A DNA stretch of 64,000 nucleotides, taken from Agrypnia vestita. Taxonomy: Eukaryota > Arthropoda > Insecta > Trichoptera > Phryganeidae. Positions 27,101 through 39,100 of this stretch are shown here, piece after piece. Positions within the stretch are counted from its first letter, which is position 1, and every line of letters begins with the position of its first letter. The position numbers were made by a program, and so were the translations under genes. Under the pieces are notes generated by a model that made no database searches, was not told the DNA's origin, and saw only the letters and a program-made list of their open reading frames with translations. Location: NCBI GenBank assembly GCA_016648135.1, contig JADDOH010002289.1, forward strand, positions 54,035 through 118,034, given 5' to 3'.

Positions 27101-30100
27101 GCCCGCATGTGGGTGTAATACGCAGATTACTGTCCGGGCATGTCAGCGCTTGCAAATCGCGTGCATGTGACAAAAAATGAAACTTTTTTATTTATGAAAA
27201 TATCTAAATTATTAATATCGCATCAGGTAGCCCTTGTTTTTCTGAAGAAAATGACACCTCACACTTTAATTATTGAGCTCTCTAGCGATAGTGAATCTAA
27301 ATTTAGCGCCGTACGAAAAAATGTACGGCGCGCTATCTCAAGTCACGAGCCGTGTGGGTGTCGGTTGTTACCTGCCCGTATCTCTATTGGTCCAGAGATG
27401 CGGGCAAGTACACTGTAGCTGACCGCTCCGTAGGCGACTACCTGATTTTTACTTTGCGATTTTATCTCAAAACAAAATTTAAAATATTTAATTAAGCGCG
27501 CCCGCGGCCCGAGTGACTCATCGTGAGATTTTAATCTCTCTCCCTTGGCCGCGGTCGTCGCTCTAATGATGACTCATTAACGGGACCCTCATTGACAGTT
27601 ATATACATAATTAGCAAAATAATAGTTATATACACATATTTACAAATATTCTTAAGCTATTTTGCCTTTACGGCCTGGACCCTATTCACGATTCAAGACA
27701 TTTATTTTTAAATACTTAATATTATATCATATTTCAAAATTAAGCAAAAAAAAAAAAAAAATTTTTAATCTTCGATTTTTGATCCTGTGCGAACCAAGGT
27801 GATGAAGAAAAATAATTTTGTTTTCTAACGTTCTAACAATAATAAAATTATTATTAGAACTTTTATACAAGAAAGAAAATTTAAATGATACCTTGTTATT
27901 TCAAGGTCACGAGATGATTGAGATTATTGAAAGTCTCAAATAAAATGGTTACAAATTACATTTCAAATTAACAAACATCTCGTACGTCTTCCTCCGCTGT
28001 CAATAAACAAACTTGTATTAAATACGCACGAGTTTGTATTAAAAAAAGCGTCTGAGACCAAACCTTGTAAATCTCGAGTTTTCGATAAAGTAATTGGAGA
28101 ACATATTAAAGTAGTGATGACAAGAGTAATCCGATAAAGTGCTAAAGCAGTAGATGACGAAAAAGTAGAAAAAAGAAAAAGGATTATCAAATTGACAATA
28201 TTCCTGTTTTTTTGCATGTGTGTTTTCTATTTATTTTGATTATTTTCCAAAATGCATTGCTCTATGTATTCGGTATTTTATGAAACCAAATTTCTGAAAT
28301 CTGATTATATATATAAAAAAGATTGATTATGTAAAAAAAAAATATAATTTTTACAGTTCAGCATTTTAAAAATCGGCGGTGGCTTAGAATAGGCATCTAT
28401 TGAAAATCATCGACTTTATATTGCTGTCTTCTTGTTAATTCTATTGCCATATGAATATTATTATATTATAAAAATATTAAATATAAAAATTAATTATAAA
28501 AGTAATAAATAATGCGAGTATAGAATATGTGTGGCATCAATATTCTTTAAATTTTAAAACTAAGATAAATTTATACTTGCGCTAAAGAAATACTTGCTGG
28601 TGTCCTGACTAGGAATCATGATTAAATGTGATGTTCTGGACATTTTTTAAAAAAAAATCCGTTCTTAGTCATACTCACACCGAAATAATTATCTTGTTAA
28701 TAATGTTTTCAAACTACAAGACCCTTATCAAGTTTTTAGGCCCGAATTCAGAGTAAAAACTTAAATGATTTAAAGCTATGCCTTAAAATTGTTATTTTAT
28801 ACAGAAGGCACATTTTAACCATCTAAGTATTAACTCTGAATTCGCGCCTAAATGTCTTAAAATTTATACGTCATCGGGTTCTTATAATATTTCTTATTTG
28901 CGTGATAACCAAATCAAGATAACAATAGCATCGTGATCGATTGTAGATTTTATCACAGAACTATTTCATTCATAACTACCGGAAATAACCAGCTATTGTG
29001 GGATGCAGGATACAGTATTTCTTTACTCTCATTTCATATTTTTATTTCATCTATATTCTCTTAAATACTTACCAAATTAGATTATGAGATCGAAAATATG
29101 GTATATTCTGTCTTAGTATCACTGATAATAAATTTTATTTATGTTTACCTATTTGTTTACCTTTAATATAAAATAATGCCTAGTAACTAATACTTACCTA
29201 AAACCTGTATCACTGTAGTTAAAAAACTAGTTAAAAAAAAAAACCCGAAAACGTAAATCCTTTCAGTAGCTACTGGCCATAATCACATGGTAGATTTCGT
29301 CAATGTAATAGGATTATTTAATGAGAAAAAATTCAACATCTACAGAATCATATTCAGAATTGTATTATCTTTTTTTATTGAAAAGAATTTTAATACGATT
29401 ATTTACCTATCAGAAAAAGTTTAAGATCCGTATCGTATTTCGATAATTATGTTACGAAAAGTGCCTTCAATTTACTGATTTAAGAAAAATGATTAAATGT
29501 AATTAATATCATATTTATGACGATGGGAAAATTAATAATTTAAGTTCTTTTCTATTTTAAAACTTTTTCCATCTGGATGACTTTTAGGGCCAAATTGACA
29601 TTTAACTTTATTGAAAGGAAAATTGTCAAATAATGCTTTGTAACTTGCTCAACAATAATTTTATTAGTAAAATATATATTCAGTAAAAAATATATCGTTA
29701 AATTCTTATGTATATATTATACTCCGTGCTAAAGAAAAATAACTTTTCACTCCATCCAGGAAAATAATTCTCTCATAATATTTTTTGAGTATGTTCATAA
29801 TATTAAGAACACAATTACTCGATTTTGTCCCCAGAGGGACCATTATTAATGAAGATAAATTAAAGATGTCTCACAGAGCAGAAGCAATTTATATCGGGAA
29901 GTACGTATGGAAGTCTTTTTCATGCGTGTTCTAGTGTATGTGTTAATAATTCGTGTGAATTTAATTTAATTTATTTATTTATTTATTTATATTATATTAT
30001 ATATTATATTATTAAAAATCAGCTTAAACATTAATATTACAGAGATCTCCTTACAAGTTTCCAGAATTAACATGCTTTGTAATAAAATATAGCAGCAAAA

Positions 30101-33100
30101 ATAAACCATGCGAGTCAAAGAATTATAGGTAAAAGGGAAATCTGGAAGTGGAAGGAAAGGTGAGATCTAATTAGTAAAAAACTAACCCATAAAGCCTTTA
30201 AAAGTTTTTTTATACTCCCTTTCTCTTTTGTATTGTTTCCAATTTGATATGCTCGAGTCAGACTAGGTGAAACAGGTTTCGCGCCTTCTCCACGCGTCGA
30301 GATTCTCTCGACGTCGTCGAGAGAGAGTTCTCATTTGTATGTAAATTTAGAAAAATCCAAAATTATACTACAATAATTTAAAAAACTTAAACAAAAATTT
30401 GTTAGATCATTTTTATCGTCGGCACGAGTCTGCCTGCAATGTTTCAGCTCGATTAGATCACCGGAAAAGGATTAAAAAAGTTCTTTAGGCAGACAGTCCG
30501 ACAAGCAGACAAGCAGACGCTACGAGTTAAAAGAAAGGGAGTAAAACGGGGAAGAGATAAGAAGAAAAAGAAGAGCAAAAGAAATGAAGTACAGAGATAT
30601 GTGGGCTTACAGTACAGTACAGTACAGTACAGTACAGTACAGTAAAGTACAGAGAGACACCTGCATATACATATACAGGGTTATTTTTAAAACATTAATA
30701 ACCTCGCAAGACTATATTCCTGGCTTGATTATGAGTCGAAAATGTTCAAGCGATTATGACCTGATATCCATAGTTATGGAGATATGCGACATCAAAGTTT
30801 GCATTTTTTTCAATATTTCTGACTTATTTTTGTAAAACGTTGGACTATCATTACAGTAACTCATATCGATTACGAAAAATTCATTCGTTTCAATACAAGT
30901 TAAATAAAATGATAAAAACCCTGAAAAAAATCCAATTGGAATGTTTTCCAATTGGAATTTGAAGGTTTTTATTTTTTTATTTGACTTGTATTGAAGGCAA
31001 TGAATTTTTCATATTCGATATAAGTTGCTGTAATGATAATCCAACGTTGTACAAAAAATAAGTCAGAAATATTGAAAAAAAAATGCAAACTTTGATGTCG
31101 CATATCTCCATAACTATTGATGTTAGGTCATAATAGCTTGAACATTTTCAACTCATAATCAAGGCAGGAATATAGTCTTGCGAGGTTATTAATGTTTTAC
31201 AAATAACCCTGTATATAAGAAAGAGGTTTGGACAAAAGAAAGAATATCCAAGAGTTTTAAATTCATAGGTTGATGAATTGAAGAGATCCAAGTCGCCAAA
31301 TATAGTGTAGAACTAATTAGACGACCGATATACCTACTATAATAAAGCACGATAATACTAACTTTCGGCAAAAGAGATTTGTCGAGAGTTTGTATTACAA
31401 TGTGAAAGGCTAATAACAATATAGTGTGAAAACTTCCGTCACATGACGTGCGCGAATCTCGTTATTTTATAACTAAAATTTCAACTCATACGTCTCTAAA
31501 GAATTATAATTTAAAAAATTATAAACCATCTTGTTCATTAACTTTTTTAAAAATATATATATATAATTTTTGGCGTCATTTTTCGGAAGATTATTTTTAA
31601 TTTATACATTTCAGCACATGCATTAAAAACAAAAAAAAAATAATGGTTATGTTTACTCAAAAAATGCACATTAGAAAAATAAATATAATTTAAAAATAGT
31701 AACCGATAAAAACCAACTTTTTACAATACTCCCTTTCTCATTTTCAGGTTTCGTGTCTACCAAATGCGTCGGAATCTCCATTCAACTTGTATGAAAAAAC
31801 ATTAAAAATTTGAAAAATCCAAAATTATACTATTATTATTATTATTTTTTAACGAAAATTTGATAGATCTTCCGATCGTCGCCAACTGTTTGCATCTGTT
31901 TGCGTCTGTTTGCAAAGTTTCAGCTCGATTGGATCACGGGAAGATCGATCCAAAGTTTTTTCTTCAAGCAAACAGACGCCACGAGTTAAAAGAAAGGAAG
32001 TAAAAACACCCAGAACAGACAATAAAAGAGGCGTTGCCAGCAAACAAAAAAATGATAGAAAAGAATATCACGATTGATCTATTTTTATAGAAAAAATTAA
32101 AGGTTATTTAGTAAGATTTTTATGTTCATATTTTCGATGTACTGGATAAGGAACAAACACAATAAATATAACGCGGCGATACATGATGAAAAAGAAATCA
32201 ATAAAACACAGTCTAACAAGGAATTTATATCGCCACATTATACCGGCTAGAAATAAAATAGATTCTTTCCACCCCTAGGTAGGCTCTCGTTGTGAGATAC
32301 GCTTTTCTATGACAGGACAAGCTTTCACAACAAAAATAATAACAAGAACGTTTCACTGAGGTAATATGTCGAAGATTTTCTAATGATTTAGGTTTTTTGA
32401 TGTTTATAGCGTTAACTTTGTGGTTGGATATAATTATTAATTTTAATTAAACAATAATTTGTATTAACCACTTAACTAGTAACTCTACGTCTACCGATTT
32501 TGACACCACTATATCTTCATCAGGACGGATGCAAACTAAGTATTCATTACTCATTCTAGAAAACAAATCACGAACGGGGGCGTGGCTACGGTAATGATGG
32601 GGGTAATTGAGAAGTTGACGCCGAAATGGGGAATATATGAAGTAACGTTGATATATTCCCCAAGTAAGTTGAAATATTCCGCATTTCGGCGTCCACTTCT
32701 CAATTACCCCCACCATAACTGTTGCCACGCCCCCGTTCAAAAAATTGATTTGTTTGCTAGAATATGTAATGGATAGTTAGTTTGCGTCCATCCTGATGAA
32801 GATACAGTGGTATCGAAACCGGTAGACTTAGAGTTACTAGTAAAGTTGTTTCATTAAAATTAATAAATGTAGGTTTCGATTATTATTTTGAGAAACTAAA
32901 AAACTTGGTATGAACCATTCTGATGTTTTTAAATGTTTACTGGTTTCGATACCATACGTACCTCCGTCAAGACGGACGCACAATAACTTCCATAAATTAA
33001 ATTTGTAAGAGTCAAGTGTAAGTTGGTGGTGTGGCCTCATTTGTTGTGGGGAGGAATTTGACAGTGGTAGATTGGAATGGGTAATATATTAGGTCATTAC

Positions 33101-36100
33101 ATATGAAATTGGCGCTTAGTATGGGAGGAACGTAAAGCCGATTTTTTTTATTATAATATATTTATTTAATCAAAGTATGAACCATTGCTATCTATGCACT
33201 TTTGCCATCTCATAGGTAGTTCATCGATCCCTTTACTAAAAAAACTATTCGGACGGGAATAAATAAAATCTTTGAAGGCGGTTTGGACTGCCCCATCGGA
33301 GTTGAATTTTTCCTTTGCAAGAAGTTATCCAAATTTCGAAAAAAATGGTAATCTGTTGGGGCAAGGTCCGGAGAGTACGGTGGATGTCTTAGACATTCCA
33401 ATTGAAGCTCCTCTAATTTGGTAGCCGTCTGTTGTGCAGTGTGTGGTCTAGCGTTATCATGAAGCAGCAGTGGCCTAGAACGATTAACCAGCCTCGGTTG
33501 TTTAGCAGCTAGCTTTTCCATCATGGTTTGCAGTTGCTGACAATAGACATCTGCCGTAATCGTCTGGCCAGATTTAAGAAAGCTGTAGTGAACGACACCA
33601 GCACTAGTCCACCAAACGCTCACAAGTAACTTTTTTGGAGTCAATTTTCGCTTGGGGCATGGTTTGGCTGGTTCGGCAGGGTTCAGCCATTGCGATGAGC
33701 GCTTCCGATTATCGTACAGGATCCACTTTTCATCACAGGTAATGATTCGATTTAAAATCCCTTCATTATTGTGCCGGTTGAGTAATGCAACGCAGCAGTC
33801 AACGCGCGTTTGTTGATTTGCTTCACTCAATTCGTGAGGTACCCACCTTTCAAGCTTTTTCACCTTACCAATTTGCTTCAAGTGGATTAAAACAGTTTTA
33901 TCACTAACACCGCAGCCTGCAGCTAACTCGGATGTGGTTTGCGATGGATCCGCTTCCACAATAGCCTTCAATTCTTCATTATCAACTTTGGTCTCCGGCC
34001 GTCCAAGGGGCTTGTTCTGCAGGTCGAAATTTCCAGAACGAAAACGTTGGAACCAAAAACGCACTGTGTTTTCTTTTGCGGCACCGTCGCCATACACATC
34101 ATTAATCCTTCGAGCCGTTTCTGCAGCATTGGAGCCACGTGGAACTCGTACTCGTCAAATAAAGCGATATTTAAAGTTTTTTCTTTTGTAAACTGAGTAC
34201 TGCAAGAAAAAAACAAATGAGGGAATGGAAAAAAAACAAATGATTATAATTTTCAAAACACAAAATAAATGAGTAAATAGCTTGTATAACTTTGGAGTTG
34301 GAAATTTAACCAAAAACTAGAGAAGATATTTGAGATCAAATTCTGCAGACGGCAAAAAACGCCAATTCTGCATATGTAAGGAATCCTAATATTATATAAT
34401 AAACATTTATTCGTTTGAAAATTAAGTGATTGTTAATAATATTGGTTTTTGGGGGACTTTTTGGGACTTCTAGCATTTCTTAACTTATCTAATATTTAAC
34501 CTAACACAGGTGAGGTGGATAGAAAATCTTTGTTAGTTTTCAATATTCTAATTATGTCCAACCACAAGTTAACAACTATAAACACTCCAAAAAATTTAAG
34601 AATGTTATTAGTGTTTTACGGCCACTCAAGAGAATCTTCAAGTTTGTGTGTATTGGGGTATTATGACGTGTTGTTACGAGCCTTTCGGGCGACGTTTCGG
34701 ATCCCATTGCAGGGTCCATCATAAGGGCTGATGTGTTGACACAGCCCTGATGATGGACCCTGCAATGGGATCCGAAACGTCGGCCCGAAAGGTCGTAACA
34801 ACACGGCATAATACCCCAGTAAACACAAACTTGAAGATCAAAAATATTTAATTTTTCGTTTAGTGGGCTGTACTCATTCATTGTGTTATTATAGGGAGAG
34901 GTATTGTGTATATTCTGGACCTACTGAAACTTATGATAAATATCAACACAAACTAATGGATTTAATTAAGCTTCGCTTAGTAAAATTTTCGACCTTTTTT
35001 TCGGGAGATAATCTTTATTTTAAACAATACAATAAAAACAAGAATAATGAATGGTTATGTTAACTCGAGAAATGCTCAGTATAAAACTAAATACAATAAA
35101 AAAGTTTCCAAAACAGACAATAAAAGAGGCGTTGCCAGCGAACAAAAAATTATAGAAAACAATATCTCTACTATAATAATAATAATCCTAATTTAATAAG
35201 CTTCGCTAAGTATTACGGTAAATAAATACGTAAAAAATATAACTAAAAATTAAAATTGTAATGATATAATGGTTCCGTGTTAGATTTACAATTATGAAAA
35301 TACTACATAGAATGAACGCATTAAATTTTTTTAGCGAATAAGTTAATAATTTTTTTCACTGCGAAAGAAAGGACCACTTCTAGAAGGACTTCTCTTTCAT
35401 CAGAGCAGGAAAGAGTAGAATTAAATATTATTTTAGATACTTTTTTATAAACAACTTCTCAAACAACTGTAAATATTGTTCAAGGAAGAATTATATAAAC
35501 ATGTAAATAAGAGGAAAATATTAACGGAAAAAACAATGATGACAAAATATTTAAAAAATACGTTTGATTATTTACGGTTTAGATTTTGATTCCATTTATC
35601 CTCATAATAGTCGGGCACATATAAGTTGAATATACAATTTTGTGTTTGATAACTTATTGCAAGATTGAAAATTTTGTGAAATTTATGTTGATTTGATCTT
35701 GATGAGAAAGATTTAGGTAACTAAAAGCTTAATTTTTAGTGAAACATTTAATTTAAACTTTATGGAACCAAGAGAAAATTGGATTTTTTGTTCATAAAAG
35801 TAACAAAAATGTTTAAAAAATGGGACCAAAGATTTTTTAGGACACTACCCTAACTAATGTTAAATTTTGAATTAAGTAACAAACTTTATGTCTTTCAATA
35901 AAAGTATCTAAGAATCTATGTATATTTAAACTTTCTAACATCTCCTTTCCAGAAGATCACAATTCCTTTTGATAATTAATTTAACAAAATCTCCGTGGAA
36001 ATGTTATAAGAAAGAATTTTCAAACAAAACTTGTAAATATTTCATTCCTCTTTTATCAAGATTTCCCCATCCCACGATAAATTGTTTTTTTTTAAATATT

Positions 36101-39100
36101 TTTTTTACACAAAAAATATACACCTGCGAATGGAACTTGAAGATAACGGATTAGAAGTAACATTAGTGATGGTGACACGTCTCCTTCAATTTCTCTCGGA
36201 ATTCTCTTCGCGAACATTTAAATTCAGAACGCGACACGTCACAAAACAAGAAAAATGCTGAACAGTTCGGGATGGTAATGCGAAAATAAGAATATACGGC
36301 ACTTTATCCATCTAAATACGGAGCGGTGAAGCTTAATTATTATTTATCAATGAATACTGTGAAAAAATTACAATAAACACAATAAAATGAGTGTGACACA
36401 TGAAATGTTTGAAATTGTCTTTTTAAACAAAAAATATTCATTACAAAATTTGACACTTCATATCATCTGATATTTACATCGAATTAAGACTTCAAAGTTT
36501 TGAACATTAATTTTACGATTTTTTCGATGGATTTATTTTAACGCCAATAAGGTAAAAACGTTAATAACCTCGCAGGCCTATTTTAGGTCATGATAGCTAG
36601 AAAATATTCAAGCTATCATGACATAAAATCAAAAGTTTTGGGGATATGCGCTATCAAAGTTCGCATTTTTTTCAATATTTCTGTCTTATTTATTGAAAAA
36701 CGTTGGACTATCGTTACAGAAACGTATATCGATTACGAAAAGTTTTTTCGTTTCAATACAAGTTAAATAAAAAAATTCCAATTCCAAAAAATCCAAAATA
36801 CAAGTTAAATATAAAAGTTTTCCAATTGGAATTCGAAGGTTTTTATTATTTTATTTGAATTGTATTAAAGGGAATGAATTTTTCATATTCGATATAACTT
36901 ACTGTAATGATAGTCAAACGTTTTACAAAAAATAAGTCAGAAATATTGAAAAAAAATGCAAATTTTGATGTCGCATACCTCCATATATATTGATATTAGG
37001 TTATGATAGCTTGAACATTTTCGACTTATAATCAAGGCAGGAATATAGTCCTGCGAGGTTATTAATATTTTCCAAATAACCCTGTATAATTGGTGAAGGT
37101 CAAAATAAACAGAGAAAAAAAAAACAGAACAAATATGAAAGTCAACCATTTTGAATCAAAATGGCGCTTCTGATATTTGAATTTATATTCCAAGTTTTTG
37201 ATATAAAGAATCATGCAAATTTAGATTTCGATTTGAATAAATAAAAAACTACCCGAGTTTTTTATACATATTTTCCTTATCTTTCAGATATTATTTTTTA
37301 GATTTTTAGGTATCTATCTTTTATTATTTTATACACACATTCATATTTCGATAAATATTTAGGTGGAATTCTTTTAAATAATCTTTCATACAAATATTTC
37401 AGAAACTTGAAGGTCTTCATTGGTGACAAATATGATGAAATTGTTAATATGTGAAAAACAATTGTTTTAATTTATATAACCACATACGAGTATATGAAAA
37501 ATAGGTAATGAACAAGCAAAAAATGATTGATTGCTTTTGGTAGGGATGTGATGTGATTTTTTTTGCTAGGTACTGTAGTAACGTTCAAAATAACGGAAAG
37601 ATATACCCAATTTGACATGTGTATTTTTATTTCTGTAACTTTAAATTCGCGCGATACAAGCGCTACCTGGGGATAGAAAAAAAATCCATATCTGACTGCC
37701 CTAGCGGTATTTAATTTTATTATCAATAGGTCTGAAAGATTTGACATTATCTAAATGTGGCAGGCAAATTCTATCATTCGCCCGTATATATACAAACGGC
37801 CTCGTCAGTTTATAAATGTAATCAGTTATACGAATTGCCGAATACAAATTGTTGATGACTCAAATGTAGGTTCAGGTTACTTTTTAGTTAGTAAAATTAG
37901 GTTAGGTTAGATTTGGTTAGATTAGGTTAGGTTAGGTTAGGTTAGGTTAGCTTAGTAAATGTGGTACTAATTTGATGCGGCGGCTGTATGCTGCGGCAAT
38001 TTGTAAACTTCTAATGTCTTGAAGCATATAAATGACGACACTTTACATTCGGCGTAAGGCATGTATAAAAACGTTTTTATCTTTATAAAAAATGTCAGAA
38101 TTTATAATCATATAGTATTTTTGTCTCGGTAAATATTCGTACCCCTTGAATATAATAGGTACTAGTGACAGCGAGCGAGTGGGGCGTTGATGGGAAAATA
38201 GTATAATTAAAAGAAAACTAATTAAATACAGGGTGTCTCTTACTTAGTAGCAAACACTTTGGGGGATTCTTCTTCATTCAATTTTGAATAGAAGATAATC
38301 TTTACTCTTTGGGTGAAATATCGATATTAAGGAGATAAGCGACGTCAAGGATTGCATTTTTTTTTCAATATTTCTAGTGTATCTGTTGTACAACGTTAGC
38401 CTATTATGAAAACAACTGATATCGAATATTAAAAAATCATTCGCTTTGATACAAGTCGAATATAATGATTAATACCTTACAGAAATAATTTTTTGTGAGG
38501 TTTCTGTCATTTTATTTTACTTTTGGGGTAACTCAATTACCTAAAACCGGAGCAGAAGTATCAAAGAACTTTGAACGGTTTAACATTTAATTGACTTTAA
38601 TTAAACAATAAACGTTTTTTAAATATTTTTTTATTATTATTTTTTATTTAATTAAATTATTACATAAAAGAAATATAAAATAAAAATTATAAAAATAATT
38701 TTAACAGCTTTTTAATCTAGTGGTAAGGCACTCGCCTAGTGATCAAATGGTCGAGGATTCGAGCCTCGTTCCTGATCACTTAATGTAAGAACATTTGTGT
38801 ATTCCGTGTCTCTTGTGATTAGTTTTATTATTTGTTTCGTGTATTAATATAAACTAATCCCTGTTCAATGTAAAAATTTATATATATATTGGCTCTGGGA
38901 TCGACTTTAATTTAAAAAAATACTAGATGGCTCGGCTCTCGTGAAAAATAAATTGTTGGTTGGATCATCAATCATCGTAAAATCACAAACGCAAACAGAT
39001 TTCTTGAATATTTTCCTCGCTTACTGGTTACTAAATTATGTTTATTAAATATGAATTTTAAATTATTATAATTTTCAACCAATTTGGAAAACACCCGAAA

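Larger units (their letters stand above)
32434..32870. mobile_element. 437-bp palindromic element with hammerhead-like cores in both arms
   Basis: Arms of about 215 bp are inverted copies: ACTAGTAACTCTA(C/A)GTCTACCG, CGGGGGCGTGGC and GGGGGTAATTGAGAAG occur on the left and inverted on the right. Each arm, read outward, carries CTGATGAAGATA...GGTAGAC, the layout of a hammerhead ribozyme. Penelope-like retroelements are known to carry such ribozymes in their terminal repeats, and Penelope relics occur in this window. No ORF is present. Confidence 0.78.

Noticed and set aside
26455..27796. Possible 1.34-kb solo LTR (TGTTACGG...GAACCA with AGGTGA on both sides)
   Set aside because: The matching hexamer was found by searching a long interval and could be chance. 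No second LTR, primer site or family copy is in the window.
27963..28217. Small secreted protein on the minus strand
   Set aside because: A hydrophobic start alone is weak evidence in AT-rich DNA. No homology or promoter was seen.
35360..35410. Another hammerhead core (minus-strand CTGATGAAAGAG)
   Set aside because: No GAAA plus cleavage triplet at the right distance, so only a chance heptamer.
38700..38780. Functional tRNA gene
   Set aside because: D- and T-arms look right but there is no proper anticodon stem or acceptor stem; better explained as a SINE head.
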